Shown here in pieces: positions 53,075-61,431 of a DNA stretch of 64,000 nt. Numbering within the stretch: position 1 is the stretch's first letter; every line of letters begins with the position of its first letter. The notes below the pieces were generated by a model. That model saw only the letters and a list, made by a program, of their open reading frames with translations, did no database searches and was not told the origin of the DNA. The stretch comes from Chitinophaga sp. CF418 (lineage in GTDB: Bacteria; Bacteroidota; Bacteroidia; Chitinophagales; Chitinophagaceae), in contig NZ_FRCN01000008.1 in the NCBI RefSeq assembly GCF_900142925.1, forward strand, positions 186,001-250,000, read 5' to 3'. Position numbers and translations under genes: made by a program.

Positions 53075-54617
53075 ATTTGTGCAGCAACAGGCCGGCAAAC
53101 TGCTGGAGCAAACGTTGCAACATATCGGGCTTACATTTATTTCTCTTTTAATTGCAGTGGTCATAGGCGTGCCGCTGGGCATTCTTATTACCCGGCGGAA
53201 AAAACTGGCGGGCATTGTACTCGGCATTGCCGGCGTGTTGCAGACCATTCCGAGCATTGCCTTATTAGGGTTTATGATACCCTTGTTAGGTATAGGGGCC
53301 AAGCCGGCAATTATGGCGTTATTCCTGTACGCTTTATTGCCTATTATCAGGAATACTTATACCGGCATTCTTCAGGTCGATCCTGTTGTGATAGATGCAG
53401 CTACAGGAATGGGGATGAGTAAAAGACAGCTGCTTTACAAGGTGCAACTGCCACTGGCTATGCCCGTATTGCTGGCAGGTATCAGAACAGCGACCGTTAT
53501 TAATGTGGGGGTGGCAACCCTGGCAGCATATATAGCAGCCGGCGGATTGGGAGAATTCATTTTTGGCGGAATTGCCCTTAATAATACCAATATGATACTT
53601 GCAGGTGCCATTCCGGCAGCTTTACTGGCCATCATCTTCGACTGGGCGGTAGCCCGCCTGCAGAAACTAAGGATGCAGAAGGTCAAAACGGCACTCTACC
53701 TCCTACCCTTTCTGTTGTTGATCCTGTCATCTTTCTACCTCTTGCCGGCGGCCTATGGAACCAGTCTGGTAGCGGGATTCACGCCAGAATTCATGGGGCG
53801 GAAAGACGGTAATCTGGGGCTAAAACAGGTATATGGACTGAAGATGCGTACTGTCGTAATTAGTGACATGATCATGTACAAAGCGGCCTATGAAAAGACC
53901 CTGGATGTCATCAGTGGCAGTACGACAGATGGCAGGGTAAAGGCTTTTGATCTTCAGTCACTTACGGACGACAAACATATTTTTCCGCCGTATTATGCAG
54001 CGCCGATCGTACGTCAGGAGACGCTCGATAAGTACCCGGAACTGGCTCCTGCGCTGAATAAACTATCTGGTATAATTAATGATAGTGTAATGACTGAGCT
54101 GAACTACAGGGTCGATTACCTGAAACAGGATCCGGCTGTTGTGGCCAGTGATTTTTTAAAAGCTAAAGGTTTATTACAGGCAGCGAAACATGGTACTAAA
54201 GGACCTGTCGTAATAGGCGCCAAGATATTCGGAGACGGATATATCCTTGCCAATATGTACAAATTGCTGGTGAACGGGTATACAGAACTGGAAGCTATTA
54301 CTAAAACTGGACTGGGAGGCACCAAAATATGCTTTGATGCACTTACTAATGGTCAGATAGATCTTTATCCGGAATACTCCGGCACCGGTTTACTGGTCAT
54401 CCTGAAGGCAGACAAATCTGTCGTTGATACATTGGTCAGCGACAAGCAAAAAGTATATGACTATGTTTCGAGGGAATTTATGCAACGGTACCACATCAGA
54501 TGGCTGCCTCCTATCGGGTTCAATAATACATATGCATTGATGATGCGCAGGCAACAGGCTGCAGATCTGCATATTACCTCTATATCAGACTTAAAGGAAT
54601 ATTTACTGCATCACTAA
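53049..54617 (+). CDS. Fused ABC permease and circularly permuted substrate-binding domain (EgtU/OpuCB-CC type)
   Basis: 522 residues. Residues ~20-210 are the permease with GVLQTIPSIALLGFMIPLLG and the EAA-like loop DAATGMGMSKRQLLYKVQLP. The substrate-binding domain has its lobes in swapped order. Residues ~241-375 carry what is normally the second half (GFTPEFMGRKDGNLGLKQVY, STTDGR, LTDDKHIFPPYY, ending ASDFLKAKGLLQ). Residues ~385-522 carry the normal first half (VVIGAKIFGDGYILANMYKL, IDLYPEYSGTG, GFNNTYALMM, ending ISDLKEYL). The family takes up glycine betaine, choline, bile acids or ergothioneine. The egtB and egtD genes downstream favour ergothioneine or a related betaine. Confidence 0.88.
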   Translation: MEDQPGFPEFVQQQAGKLLEQTLQHIGLTFISLLIAVVIGVPLGILITRRKKLAGIVLGIAGVLQTIPSIALLGFMIPLLGIGAKPAIMALFLYALLPIIRNTYTGILQVDPVVIDAATGMGMSKRQLLYKVQLPLAMPVLLAGIRTATVINVGVATLAAYIAAGGLGEFIFGGIALNNTNMILAGAIPAALLAIIFDWAVARLQKLRMQKVKTALYLLPFLLLILSSFYLLPAAYGTSLVAGFTPEFMGRKDGNLGLKQVYGLKMRTVVISDMIMYKAAYEKTLDVISGSTTDGRVKAFDLQSLTDDKHIFPPYYAAPIVRQETLDKYPELAPALNKLSGIINDSVMTELNYRVDYLKQDPAVVASDFLKAKGLLQAAKHGTKGPVVIGAKIFGDGYILANMYKLLVNGYTELEAITKTGLGGTKICFDALTNGQIDLYPEYSGTGLLVILKADKSVVDTLVSDKQKVYDYVSREFMQRYHIRWLPPIGFNNTYALMMRRQQAADLHITSISDLKEYLLHH

Positions 54618-54627
54618 CCACCAGTAT

Positions 54628-55779
54628 ATGCAATTGAAAAATGATTTTAATACCGTGCGGAAAAGATCCATGCATATCTGCGCACCCTTGAAAACGGAAG
54701 ACTATGTAGTGCAGCCGGTCGTGGATGTTAGTCCGCCGAAATGGCACCTCGGACACACCACCTGGTTCTTCGAAACATTTCTTTTAAAACCACACTTTCC
54801 CGGTTATAAAGAATTTGATCCAAACTACAATTTCGTATTCAACAGCTATTACGAAACAGTGGGCGCCCGCGTGATCCGTACAGACAGGGGCAACTTAAGC
54901 CGCCCTGCTGTTGAAGACATCATGCGTTACCGTGAACATGTGGACAAAGCCATGCAGTCTTTCCTGGACACAGCGCTGACCGATGAAATACGTGCACTGG
55001 TCGTATTGGGGCTGAACCATGAGGAACAGCACCAGGAGTTATTGTATACGGATATCAAATACATACTGGGGCACAATCCCCTAATGCCGGCATACTCCGA
55101 TACAGCAGTTACCAGCTTTACAGCGCCTGCTACAACGCAGCCTTTCCTCCAAATGCCGGCAGGACTATATGAGATTGGTTATAAAGGGGACGGTTTCTGT
55201 TTTGATAATGAGTTGGGCAGGCATACCGTGTACCTGCAGGATTATCAGATCAGTACAAAGCTTGTCACCAATGCGGAATACCTGGAATTCATGGAAGCAG
55301 GCGGCTACAGTGATTTCCGTCACTGGCATGCGGAAGGCTGGGATTGGGTGAAAAGGGAGCAGGCGAAAGCGCCATTATACTGGCATTTTGTAGATGGCCA
55401 ATGGAAACATTATACCTGGCAGGGATTGCAACCTGTAGCTGGTGATGATCCGTTGTGTCATATCAGTTATTATGAAGCTACTGCTTATGCTTCATGGAAG
55501 GGCATGCGTCTTCCTACTGAATTTGAATGGGAAGCTGCAGCGCCGCAATTGTCATGGGGGCAACGCTGGGAATGGACAGAGAGTGCTTACCTTCCTTATC
55601 CGGGCTTTGCCAAAGCGCCGGGAGCGATCGGTGAATACAACGGTAAATTCATGGTCAGCCAGATGGTGCTGCGTGGAGGCTCTGAAGTAACGCCGCCTAA
55701 TCACAGCCGTCTTACCTATCGCAATTTCTTCCATCCTTCCCTGAGATGGCAGTTTACTGGTATCAGACTGGCGAAATAA
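54628..55779 (+). CDS. egtB: Ergothioneine biosynthesis protein EgtB (hercynine sulfoxide synthase-like)
   Basis: 383 residues, shorter than the ~430 of actinobacterial EgtB. The N-terminal DinB-like half provides the iron ligands: WHLGHTTWFFETF and the HxxxHxE-type LNHEEQHQELLYTD. The C-terminal half is a formylglycine-generating-enzyme-like domain (FDNELGRHTVYLQDYQIS, RLPTEFEWEAAA, WEWTESAYLPYPGF, VLRGGSEVTPPNHSRLTYRN). It is a non-haem iron enzyme that joins a thiol donor to hercynine with oxygen. The donor (cysteine or gamma-glutamylcysteine) cannot be told from sequence. It starts 10 bp after the transporter. Confidence 0.9.
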   Translation: MQLKNDFNTVRKRSMHICAPLKTEDYVVQPVVDVSPPKWHLGHTTWFFETFLLKPHFPGYKEFDPNYNFVFNSYYETVGARVIRTDRGNLSRPAVEDIMRYREHVDKAMQSFLDTALTDEIRALVVLGLNHEEQHQELLYTDIKYILGHNPLMPAYSDTAVTSFTAPATTQPFLQMPAGLYEIGYKGDGFCFDNELGRHTVYLQDYQISTKLVTNAEYLEFMEAGGYSDFRHWHAEGWDWVKREQAKAPLYWHFVDGQWKHYTWQGLQPVAGDDPLCHISYYEATAYASWKGMRLPTEFEWEAAAPQLSWGQRWEWTESAYLPYPGFAKAPGAIGEYNGKFMVSQMVLRGGSEVTPPNHSRLTYRNFFHPSLRWQFTGIRLAK

Positions 55780-55809
55780 ACTTATTCTTATTACACTAAT
55801 AATTACATT

Positions 55810-56802
55810 ATGGCCACCACCTCTGTAATGCATACGGTATTAGTTCCATTAAAACAGGATCAACGGGAGATCTTCTCCCAGGATGTGATCCGCGGGCTCA
55901 GCGCAAAAAACAAACACCTGGACTCCAAGTATTTCTATGATGCTGAGGGCGACCGCCTTTTCCAGGAGATCATGCGTTGCCATGAATACTATCTGACCAA
56001 TTGCGAAATGGAAATATTGCGGGAGCAGTCTGCCGCGATCAGTCAGACGATACTCTCTCATACCAGTCATTTCGACGTGGTGGAGCTGGGCGCCGGGGAT
56101 GCTACAAAATCCATTCACCTGTTGAAGGAGTTACTGAAGACTGGACAGGATTTTACATATTACCCGGTGGATATTTCCGGTAATGTGATCACTCAGCTGG
56201 AGCACTCACTACCACAGCAGTTGCCGGCCCTCAAAGTACATGGACTACATGGGGAGTATTTCGACATGTTACAGCAGGCAGGTATATTATCACGGAAGAC
56301 AAAAGTAGCCTTGTGTATGGGTGGTAATATCGGCAACTTCACACCAACTGAGGCGAGGAAGTTTTGTCGTCAATTACGCAACTATCTGCAGCCGGGCGAT
56401 TTGGTGATCATTGGTTTCGATTTGAAAAAACATCCGCAGATCATTCTGGATGCTTATAATGACGCAGCTGGTTTTACGAGGGATTTTAACCTTAATCTGC
56501 TGAAACGCATTAACCGGGAATTGGGGGGCAATTTTGATATCAGCAAGTTTGATCATTATGCCAGTTATGATCCCGGCACAGGGGCTTGTAAAAGCCATCT
56601 TGTCAGCCTGGAAGAACAGGATGTAAAGATCAGCGGTCAGACATTTCATTTCGGATTGCACGAGCCTGTATATATGGAGATATCGCAGAAGTATGATCTG
56701 GAATCCATAGAGCAGATGGCGACACAGTCAGGCTTTGAAACTGTAGCTGATTTCTTTGACAGTCGCAGATGGTTTGCCGACTGTATGTGGTTGTGCATTT
56801 AA
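55810..56802 (+). CDS. egtD: L-histidine N-alpha-methyltransferase EgtD
   Basis: 330 residues, normal length. SAM-binding VVELGAGDATKSIHLLKELL and YYPVDISGNVI are motifs I and II; LCMGGNIGNFTPTEARKF is the family-specific segment, followed by GDLVIIGFDLKKHPQII. It methylates histidine three times to hercynine, the substrate of EgtB. It ends the + strand operon; a hairpin terminator follows within 20 bp. No egtA, egtC or egtE is in the window, so the final lyase step must be encoded elsewhere. Confidence 0.93.
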   Translation: MATTSVMHTVLVPLKQDQREIFSQDVIRGLSAKNKHLDSKYFYDAEGDRLFQEIMRCHEYYLTNCEMEILREQSAAISQTILSHTSHFDVVELGAGDATKSIHLLKELLKTGQDFTYYPVDISGNVITQLEHSLPQQLPALKVHGLHGEYFDMLQQAGILSRKTKVALCMGGNIGNFTPTEARKFCRQLRNYLQPGDLVIIGFDLKKHPQIILDAYNDAAGFTRDFNLNLLKRINRELGGNFDISKFDHYASYDPGTGACKSHLVSLEEQDVKISGQTFHFGLHEPVYMEISQKYDLESIEQMATQSGFETVADFFDSRRWFADCMWLCI

Positions 56803-56818
56803 TGCCAGAGAAAAATAT

Positions 56819-56867
56819 GAGGCTGCCCGTTGGTATTTCAACCAGGGGCAGCTTCTCTTTTTTATTT
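56819..56867 (+). terminator. Intrinsic terminator of the egt operon
   Basis: GAGGCTGCCC / GGGCAGCTTC stem with an inner GTTGG / CAAC pairing, followed by TTTTTTATTT. It reaches into the stop region of the convergent DinB gene and may serve both. Confidence 0.85.
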
Positions 56868-57344
56868 CCAGGCGCCCAATAGTCTTCTCAACACAATAAT
56901 TTCACCGGTGTGATAGCTTGTATGATCTGCAATCAGCAATGCTTCACGTAGCAGGTGCTGTCCGTCGCCATGTGCAAAAGGCGCGTATAGGTCAGCATCA
57001 GGATCTTTTAACAAATCGATAAATTCTTTCAGGTCATTTTTGATCTGCGCCAGGCATTTTTTCCAGGCAGCGTCATTGGCAGGCACTGTTTCTTCGGGCC
57101 AGTATCCTTCCGGCCATGATGGCGACTCGTGTTTAGCGTTGCGGGAGAATTCCAGTATATCCCATTGTGTTATCCGGATATGTTCTACTAATTGCCAGAT
57201 GCTATATGGCATCCCTTCCGGCACTACACCTCTCAGTTCAGCAGGCAGACCTTTTACAGCGTCATCGAAAGTAGCGTGTGCATGCCCGCCAATTAGTAAT
57301 TGTTCCAGTGTCTTTACGAGTTCTTTATTGTGTGTTGTAGCCAT
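56862..57344 (-). CDS. DinB family protein
   Basis: 160 residues, a four-helix bundle. The three putative metal-binding His are in IWQLVEHIRITQWDIL (helix 2) and ALLIADHTSYHTGEIIVLRR (helix 4, HTSYH). The family includes thiol-dependent S-transferases (bacillithiol-type) and many uncharacterised members. It is divergent from a TetR gene; the operator lies between them, so it may be a target of that regulator. Confidence 0.88.
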   Translation of the reverse strand: MATTHNKELVKTLEQLLIGGHAHATFDDAVKGLPAELRGVVPEGMPYSIWQLVEHIRITQWDILEFSRNAKHESPSWPEGYWPEETVPANDAAWKKCLAQIKNDLKEFIDLLKDPDADLYAPFAHGDGQHLLREALLIADHTSYHTGEIIVLRRLLGAWK

Positions 57345-57392
57345 GCTTCCAATTTATGACTTATTGCTCAATAAGAATGCCAGGGCGAATAA

Positions 57393-57424
57393 TTTGCATA
57401 CTTACTTACAAGTAAGTAATTTTG
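57393..57424 (+). promoter_or_regulatory. Promoter of the TetR gene with operator in its spacer
   Basis: TTTG (57393-57396), a 20-bp spacer and TAATTTTG (57417-57424) are a full -33/-7 match. The inverted repeat TTACTTAC-AA-GTAAGTAA (57402-57419) occupies the spacer, as expected for TetR autorepression. The -7 element ends only 4 bp before the ATG at 57429, implying a leaderless or nearly leaderless mRNA. Confidence 0.75.
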
Positions 57425-57428
57425 CACT

Positions 57429-57989
57429 ATGCAGGATACTAAAGAAAGAATTGTTTCGCTGGCGGACCAGCTGATTAAGACCAGGGGGTATAATGCCTTT
57501 AGCTATAAGGATATATCTGATCCTCTGGAAATAAAGAATGCTGCCATCCACTACCATTTTCCTACTAAAACTGATCTGGGCGTGGCGGTGATAGAGGTTG
57601 AGCTGCAACATTTTATAGCGAGTACAGGCAGGCTGGTGACGCAGCCGGAGGATAAACAGTTAAAGTTCCTGTTTGAGACGTTTAGTAAAAAGCATAAGGA
57701 GGGGTTGGTGTGTCTGATGGGGTCATTATCACCTGATTATGAGACCCTACCGGAACCTTTGCAGGAAAAGATTACAGATTTGTCGGCGGCTATTTTGAAA
57801 TGGACTGGCGCCTGTCTCGAAAAGGGGCGTGAGAAAGGGTTGTTCCGGTTTGAGGGGGATGCGTATGATCGGGCGCTGCTGGTGATAAGTAATCTTCTGG
57901 CATCATTACTGTTGAGCAGGGTAATGGGGAATAAGGTGTTTGGCAGGATTACGAATCAGTTGTTGAGGGATTTAGGTGCGGGGAAGTGA
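57429..57989 (+). CDS. TetR/AcrR family transcriptional regulator
   Basis: 186 residues. The N-terminal HTH is RIVSLADQLIKTRGYNAFSY followed by KDISDPLEIKNAAIHYHF and PTKTDLGVAVI, a standard TetR DNA-binding domain. The C-terminal ligand domain is helical (ITDLSAAILKWTGACLEKGR, LLASLLLSRVMGNKVFG). The ATG at 57429 fits the family start. It should bind the palindrome 57402-57419 and control itself and perhaps the divergent DinB gene. The inducer is unknown. Confidence 0.9.
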   Translation: MQDTKERIVSLADQLIKTRGYNAFSYKDISDPLEIKNAAIHYHFPTKTDLGVAVIEVELQHFIASTGRLVTQPEDKQLKFLFETFSKKHKEGLVCLMGSLSPDYETLPEPLQEKITDLSAAILKWTGACLEKGREKGLFRFEGDAYDRALLVISNLLASLLLSRVMGNKVFGRITNQLLRDLGAGK

Positions 57990-58102
57990 TTGTTGGGGAA
58001 CGTAGGAGGATGAGTAGTAACAGCTGCAAGCATCCCACGGGAAAAGACAACAAAAGTTAAAATCAAGTTATAATCAACGAGCAAATAAAATAAATAAGAT
58101 AC

Positions 58103-59356
58103 ATGCAAACATTAAAAAGAGCAGTCATTACCGGATTGGGCGCACTGACGCCGATTGGTAATAATGTGGCTGATTTCTGGAACAACCTGGTAGCAGGAAA
58201 GAGCGGAGCTGCGCGTATTACAAAGTTCAATCCCGACCCTTTCAGAACGCAGTTTGCCTGTGAACTAAAGGACTATGACCCGGCAAAATTGCTGGACCGG
58301 AATGATATACGCAAAACAGATCCATTTACACAATACGCACTGATTGCAGCACAACAGGCAGTTACTGATTCAGGGCTGGATTTCTCCAAAATGGATCCGT
58401 TTGACAGTGGCGTCATCTGGGGTTCCGGTCAGGGTGGTATGCTGACCTTTGAGGAACAGGTAAAGGAATACACTTTGGGTAATTATGTGCCACGCTTCAA
58501 CCCTTACTTTGTGCCTAAACTTATCGCCAATATGGCTTCGGGAATGATCTCTATCAGGTTCGGCCTGATGGGTATCAACTATACTACTGTTTCTGCCTGC
58601 TCTACCTCCAATACTGCCATTATGGACGCACTAAACTACATCCGTCTGGGTAAGGCAAAAGTGATCATTACAGGAGGTTCTGAAGCGCCCATTACGGAGG
58701 CTTCTGTGGGAGGATTCTGCGCCATGAAAGCGATGTCGACCAGGAATGATGATCCTGCTACTGCTTCCAGACCCTTTGATACAGATAGGGATGGTTTTGT
58801 GATGGGAGAAGGAGCGGCTGCACTGGTGCTGGAAGAATATGAACATGCTGTGGCCAGAGGCGCACATATTTATGCGGAAGTGGTGGGCGCTGCTATGACT
58901 GCTGATGCCTATCATATGACTGCTACACATCCAGAAGGATTGGGCGCCCTACAGGCGATGAAAAGGGCATTGGAAGATGCGGAACTCACTCCGCAGGATG
59001 TCGACTATCTGAATGCACATGCAACTTCTACTCCGGTGGGAGATCTGAGTGAGCTGGCTGCTATCAGGTCACTGTTTGGAGAAGCACCGCAACATCTGTC
59101 TATCAGTGCAACTAAATCTATGACCGGCCATCTGCTGGGCGCAGCAGGTGCTATTGAAGCCATTGCGTCCGTATTGAGTATCAATAATGGCATCGTTCCT
59201 CCTACTATCAATACTACCAATCCTGATCCGGCTATTCCTGCCGGTTTACAGATTGTGATGGGCAATGCACTGCAAAAGAAAGTGAGTGTGGCGATGAGCA
59301 ATACTTTCGGGTTTGGCGGCCATAATGGTATTGTAGTGTTCAAGGAAGTGAAGTGA
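58103..59356 (+). CDS. fabF: Beta-ketoacyl-ACP synthase II
   Basis: 417 residues, the normal length. The nucleophile is C166 in VSACSTSNTAIMDAL; the two catalytic His are in NAHATSTPVGD and KSMTGHLLGAAGAIEA; SNTFGFGGHNG closes the fold. N-terminal RAVITGLGALTPIGNNV is classic FabF. It condenses malonyl-ACP with acyl-ACP in fatty acid elongation. No acyl carrier protein or other fab gene is adjacent, so this may be a second or specialised copy. It is preceded by a 113-bp gap with no clear promoter. Confidence 0.95.
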   Translation: MQTLKRAVITGLGALTPIGNNVADFWNNLVAGKSGAARITKFNPDPFRTQFACELKDYDPAKLLDRNDIRKTDPFTQYALIAAQQAVTDSGLDFSKMDPFDSGVIWGSGQGGMLTFEEQVKEYTLGNYVPRFNPYFVPKLIANMASGMISIRFGLMGINYTTVSACSTSNTAIMDALNYIRLGKAKVIITGGSEAPITEASVGGFCAMKAMSTRNDDPATASRPFDTDRDGFVMGEGAAALVLEEYEHAVARGAHIYAEVVGAAMTADAYHMTATHPEGLGALQAMKRALEDAELTPQDVDYLNAHATSTPVGDLSELAAIRSLFGEAPQHLSISATKSMTGHLLGAAGAIEAIASVLSINNGIVPPTINTTNPDPAIPAGLQIVMGNALQKKVSVAMSNTFGFGGHNGIVVFKEVK

Positions 59357-59412
59357 TCTGTGTAAATGATTTGTGAGAGTGATAGGTCCCGTAACTATTT
59401 TCTGACCATTAA

Positions 59413-59640
59413 CTATTTCCCTTTTAGGGGAGTGAGCAGCCCCGTAAGGCCGTTCAGTTTTATTTCATACAGCGTAGCCAGCAACATCCCCAGCTTGCCT
59501 TCCGGAAACCCTTTACGCTGAAACCATTCCAGATAAGAAACCGGCAGGTCGCATAGTAAGACATCCTTGTATTTGCCGTATGGCATTTTCATTGTTACCA
59601 ACTGATTGAATATTTCCCTGTCCGGTTGTGCAAATTCCAT
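59413..59640 (-). CDS. DUF3820 family protein
   Basis: 75 residues, full length for the family. Key conserved sequence is MKMPYGKYKDVLLCDLPVSY followed by LEWFQRKGFPEGKLG; the PxGKYKG-like motif and YLxWF are the family signature. The fold is small and alpha-rich. Exonuclease-associated and quorum-regulated roles have been suggested for relatives, none firm. It is convergent with fabF and appears monocistronic. Confidence 0.9.
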   Translation of the reverse strand: MEFAQPDREIFNQLVTMKMPYGKYKDVLLCDLPVSYLEWFQRKGFPEGKLGMLLATLYEIKLNGLTGLLTPLKGK

Positions 59641-59669
59641 TATAGATTGATTTTAAGTCGGATTCATCA

Positions 59670-59677
59670 CAAATATA
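59670..59677 (-). promoter_or_regulatory. Candidate -7 element (DUF3820 gene)
   Basis: TATATTTG on the minus strand matches TAnnTTTG, 30 bp before the start codon at 59640. The -33 region is not consensus. Confidence 0.4.
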
Positions 59678-59899
59678 GGATGAGAAATATTGTGTGATAG
59701 AAAAAATTTAACATTTTTTTGGGATCTTTAAATCCATATGAGATCTTCTTACGTAAGTACCATCATTATATAGAATTATTCTATATCTGTGCTTGTAGAA
59801 CAGCATTCATTTTGGGGGACAATTTTTTGAGCTAATACTTTGAATACTTTTTGAATTTATGTTGAATTTCCTTGTAACGAGGTTAATCTTGTTATGCGT

Positions 59900-60030
59900 T
59901 TCCCTATACTTTATAGATAAAGAATTTTTTCGTTTTGCAGTTTTGTAAACTTTTTGATTAAACATCCCCCCAGAAGAGTGGTTATTTCAGAAATCCGGTT
60001 ACAGCCCATCCGTGGCTGTAACCTTTTTTT
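59900..60030 (+). ncRNA. Candidate small RNA ending at an orphan terminator
   Basis: A perfect + strand terminator (59997-60030) has no + strand gene upstream within 640 bp other than fabF, which is followed by an opposing gene. The AT-rich stretch 59641-59996 has no supported ORF. A short transcript starting somewhere in it would end here. The 5' end is a guess, and no known RNA family was recognised. Confidence 0.25.
59997..60030 (+). terminator. Orphan intrinsic terminator
   Basis: Perfect 10-bp arms GGTTACAGCC / GGCTGTAACC, 7-nt loop, followed by seven T. On the minus strand no T-run follows, so it points to + strand transcription. Confidence 0.9.
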
Positions 60031-60065
60031 ATGTTTCATATTTTCATTCGAGTATAATCAGCGTA

Positions 60066-61289
60066 TCATAACCACCCCCGCTCTTTCCAGGAGCTGATCA
60101 TTTTTCCAGGTACACCACATTCCCGCAGCACATCTTCAAAATCTTCCATTTCCATTCCCCAATCAACGGCATATGCTGCAAACTCTTCTCCCACGGGTAG
60201 CCTGCCGAATAATTTTTCTGAGGTAAGAATATGCGCTACTTTACGCAGCAGTACACTCCCCATTTCCCATTTCTCTTCTTTGCTGATGATCTGCATCAGT
60301 TGTGTGAAGGGACGCTCAAATCTCTCAGATGCAATGTCAAGATATGCATGATCCAGCTCAGTGGCCAGAAAGATGAGATCAAAAATATCTTCGTCAGGAT
60401 GTTGTTTCGAAATCATCTTTGTGAAAGCTACTGAACGGGGTGACAGTAAAGGAATATACACGTCTGCGTAATGATAATTCAGCTCCAGCAGGGATAAGGG
60501 CGTTTCTACCTGATGCGCTTCCAGTGCATCCGCTATGGCGATTGCCATGTTTTCGGCAACGGTAGCCATTAAGGTCTGTATGTTCAGTTTTTCTTCAGGG
60601 CGTGCGTAAGACAATTTACTTGCACCGGATGCATAGACAGTTCTGATCTCATCCAGAATGCCGTTGCTGTTATATTTGTAGATGTTTTCGTATTCAGATT
60701 CACCTGCGCCGGGTGTAATGCTCAGACAATAGCCCTTTTCAATACGTCCGGCAGATAGCTCATATCTTTCGATGTTACAAAATAGTGAATGCTCGTGGTC
60801 CATGATGCTGGCTATTTTCTCATCTGCGTTCATGTCCGCGTATGCATCTCCCTCTCCTCTACCGATGACAAGTAAAGATTGATAAGCCACTTTCTGTCCG
60901 TTCTCATCGTACTGGATCCTTTTGATACAGGATGGTATTTTTGTACCCTTGTTATACTCCACAAACTCGATCCATTCCTTACCATAGGAATAGTAACCTT
61001 CCCAGAATACATTGTTGGCAGCATGACCATAGGAAGTATAACAAGGTAATCCGTTGGCAGAGAATCCATAAAAATGATAATCGTTGATCTCCCTGACTGC
61101 TGCTACTGGAAATAATTTTTCTTCGGGCTGCAGGAAAGCGGGTGTGCCATAGTCTTCTAAGTTATAGCGGAAGCCTGGGATATATTTTTCGGTGGTGACG
61201 TTGGTTTTATATTCCTGTAAGCGATCAAACTCTTGAAATGCCTGTTTCCATCGGGATAGTAGGTTCTGCTTCAGTATTTCCAGGTACAT
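60066..61289 (-). CDS. Hypothetical cytosolic protein
   Basis: 407 residues, no signal peptide or membrane helix, acidic overall. The N-terminus is helical (MYLEILKQNLLSRWKQAFQE); the middle (~90-240) is beta-rich with many Tyr and Gly (YGHAANNVFWEGYYSYGKEW, YENIYKYNSNGILDEI), a YD-like layout seen in some immunity proteins; the C-terminal ~150 residues are helical. I do not recognise a family. An immunity-like role is only a guess from the repeated aromatic strands. It stands alone with a terminator-free left flank. Confidence 0.7.
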   Translation of the reverse strand: MYLEILKQNLLSRWKQAFQEFDRLQEYKTNVTTEKYIPGFRYNLEDYGTPAFLQPEEKLFPVAAVREINDYHFYGFSANGLPCYTSYGHAANNVFWEGYYSYGKEWIEFVEYNKGTKIPSCIKRIQYDENGQKVAYQSLLVIGRGEGDAYADMNADEKIASIMDHEHSLFCNIERYELSAGRIEKGYCLSITPGAGESEYENIYKYNSNGILDEIRTVYASGASKLSYARPEEKLNIQTLMATVAENMAIAIADALEAHQVETPLSLLELNYHYADVYIPLLSPRSVAFTKMISKQHPDEDIFDLIFLATELDHAYLDIASERFERPFTQLMQIISKEEKWEMGSVLLRKVAHILTSEKLFGRLPVGEEFAAYAVDWGMEMEDFEDVLRECGVPGKMISSWKERGWL

Positions 61290-61369
61290 TCTTCTACATT
61301 TTGAATAAAAATAATGTTTTAAACGAAAAGATGCTACTTGCTTTGTTCAATTGGTTTACAGGATATTAT

Positions 61370-61408
61370 AAAGCCCGCCAAAAAGAGTAAACCTCTCTGG
61401 CGGGCTTT
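61370..61408 (-). terminator. Intrinsic terminator of the SusD/DUF3823 operon
   Basis: Perfect 11-bp arms AAAGCCCGCCA / TGGCGGGCTTT with a 17-nt loop, 23 bp after the stop at 61432. Confidence 0.85.
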
Positions 61409-61431
61409 ACAGGAGTGATTATGAGTCCTAT

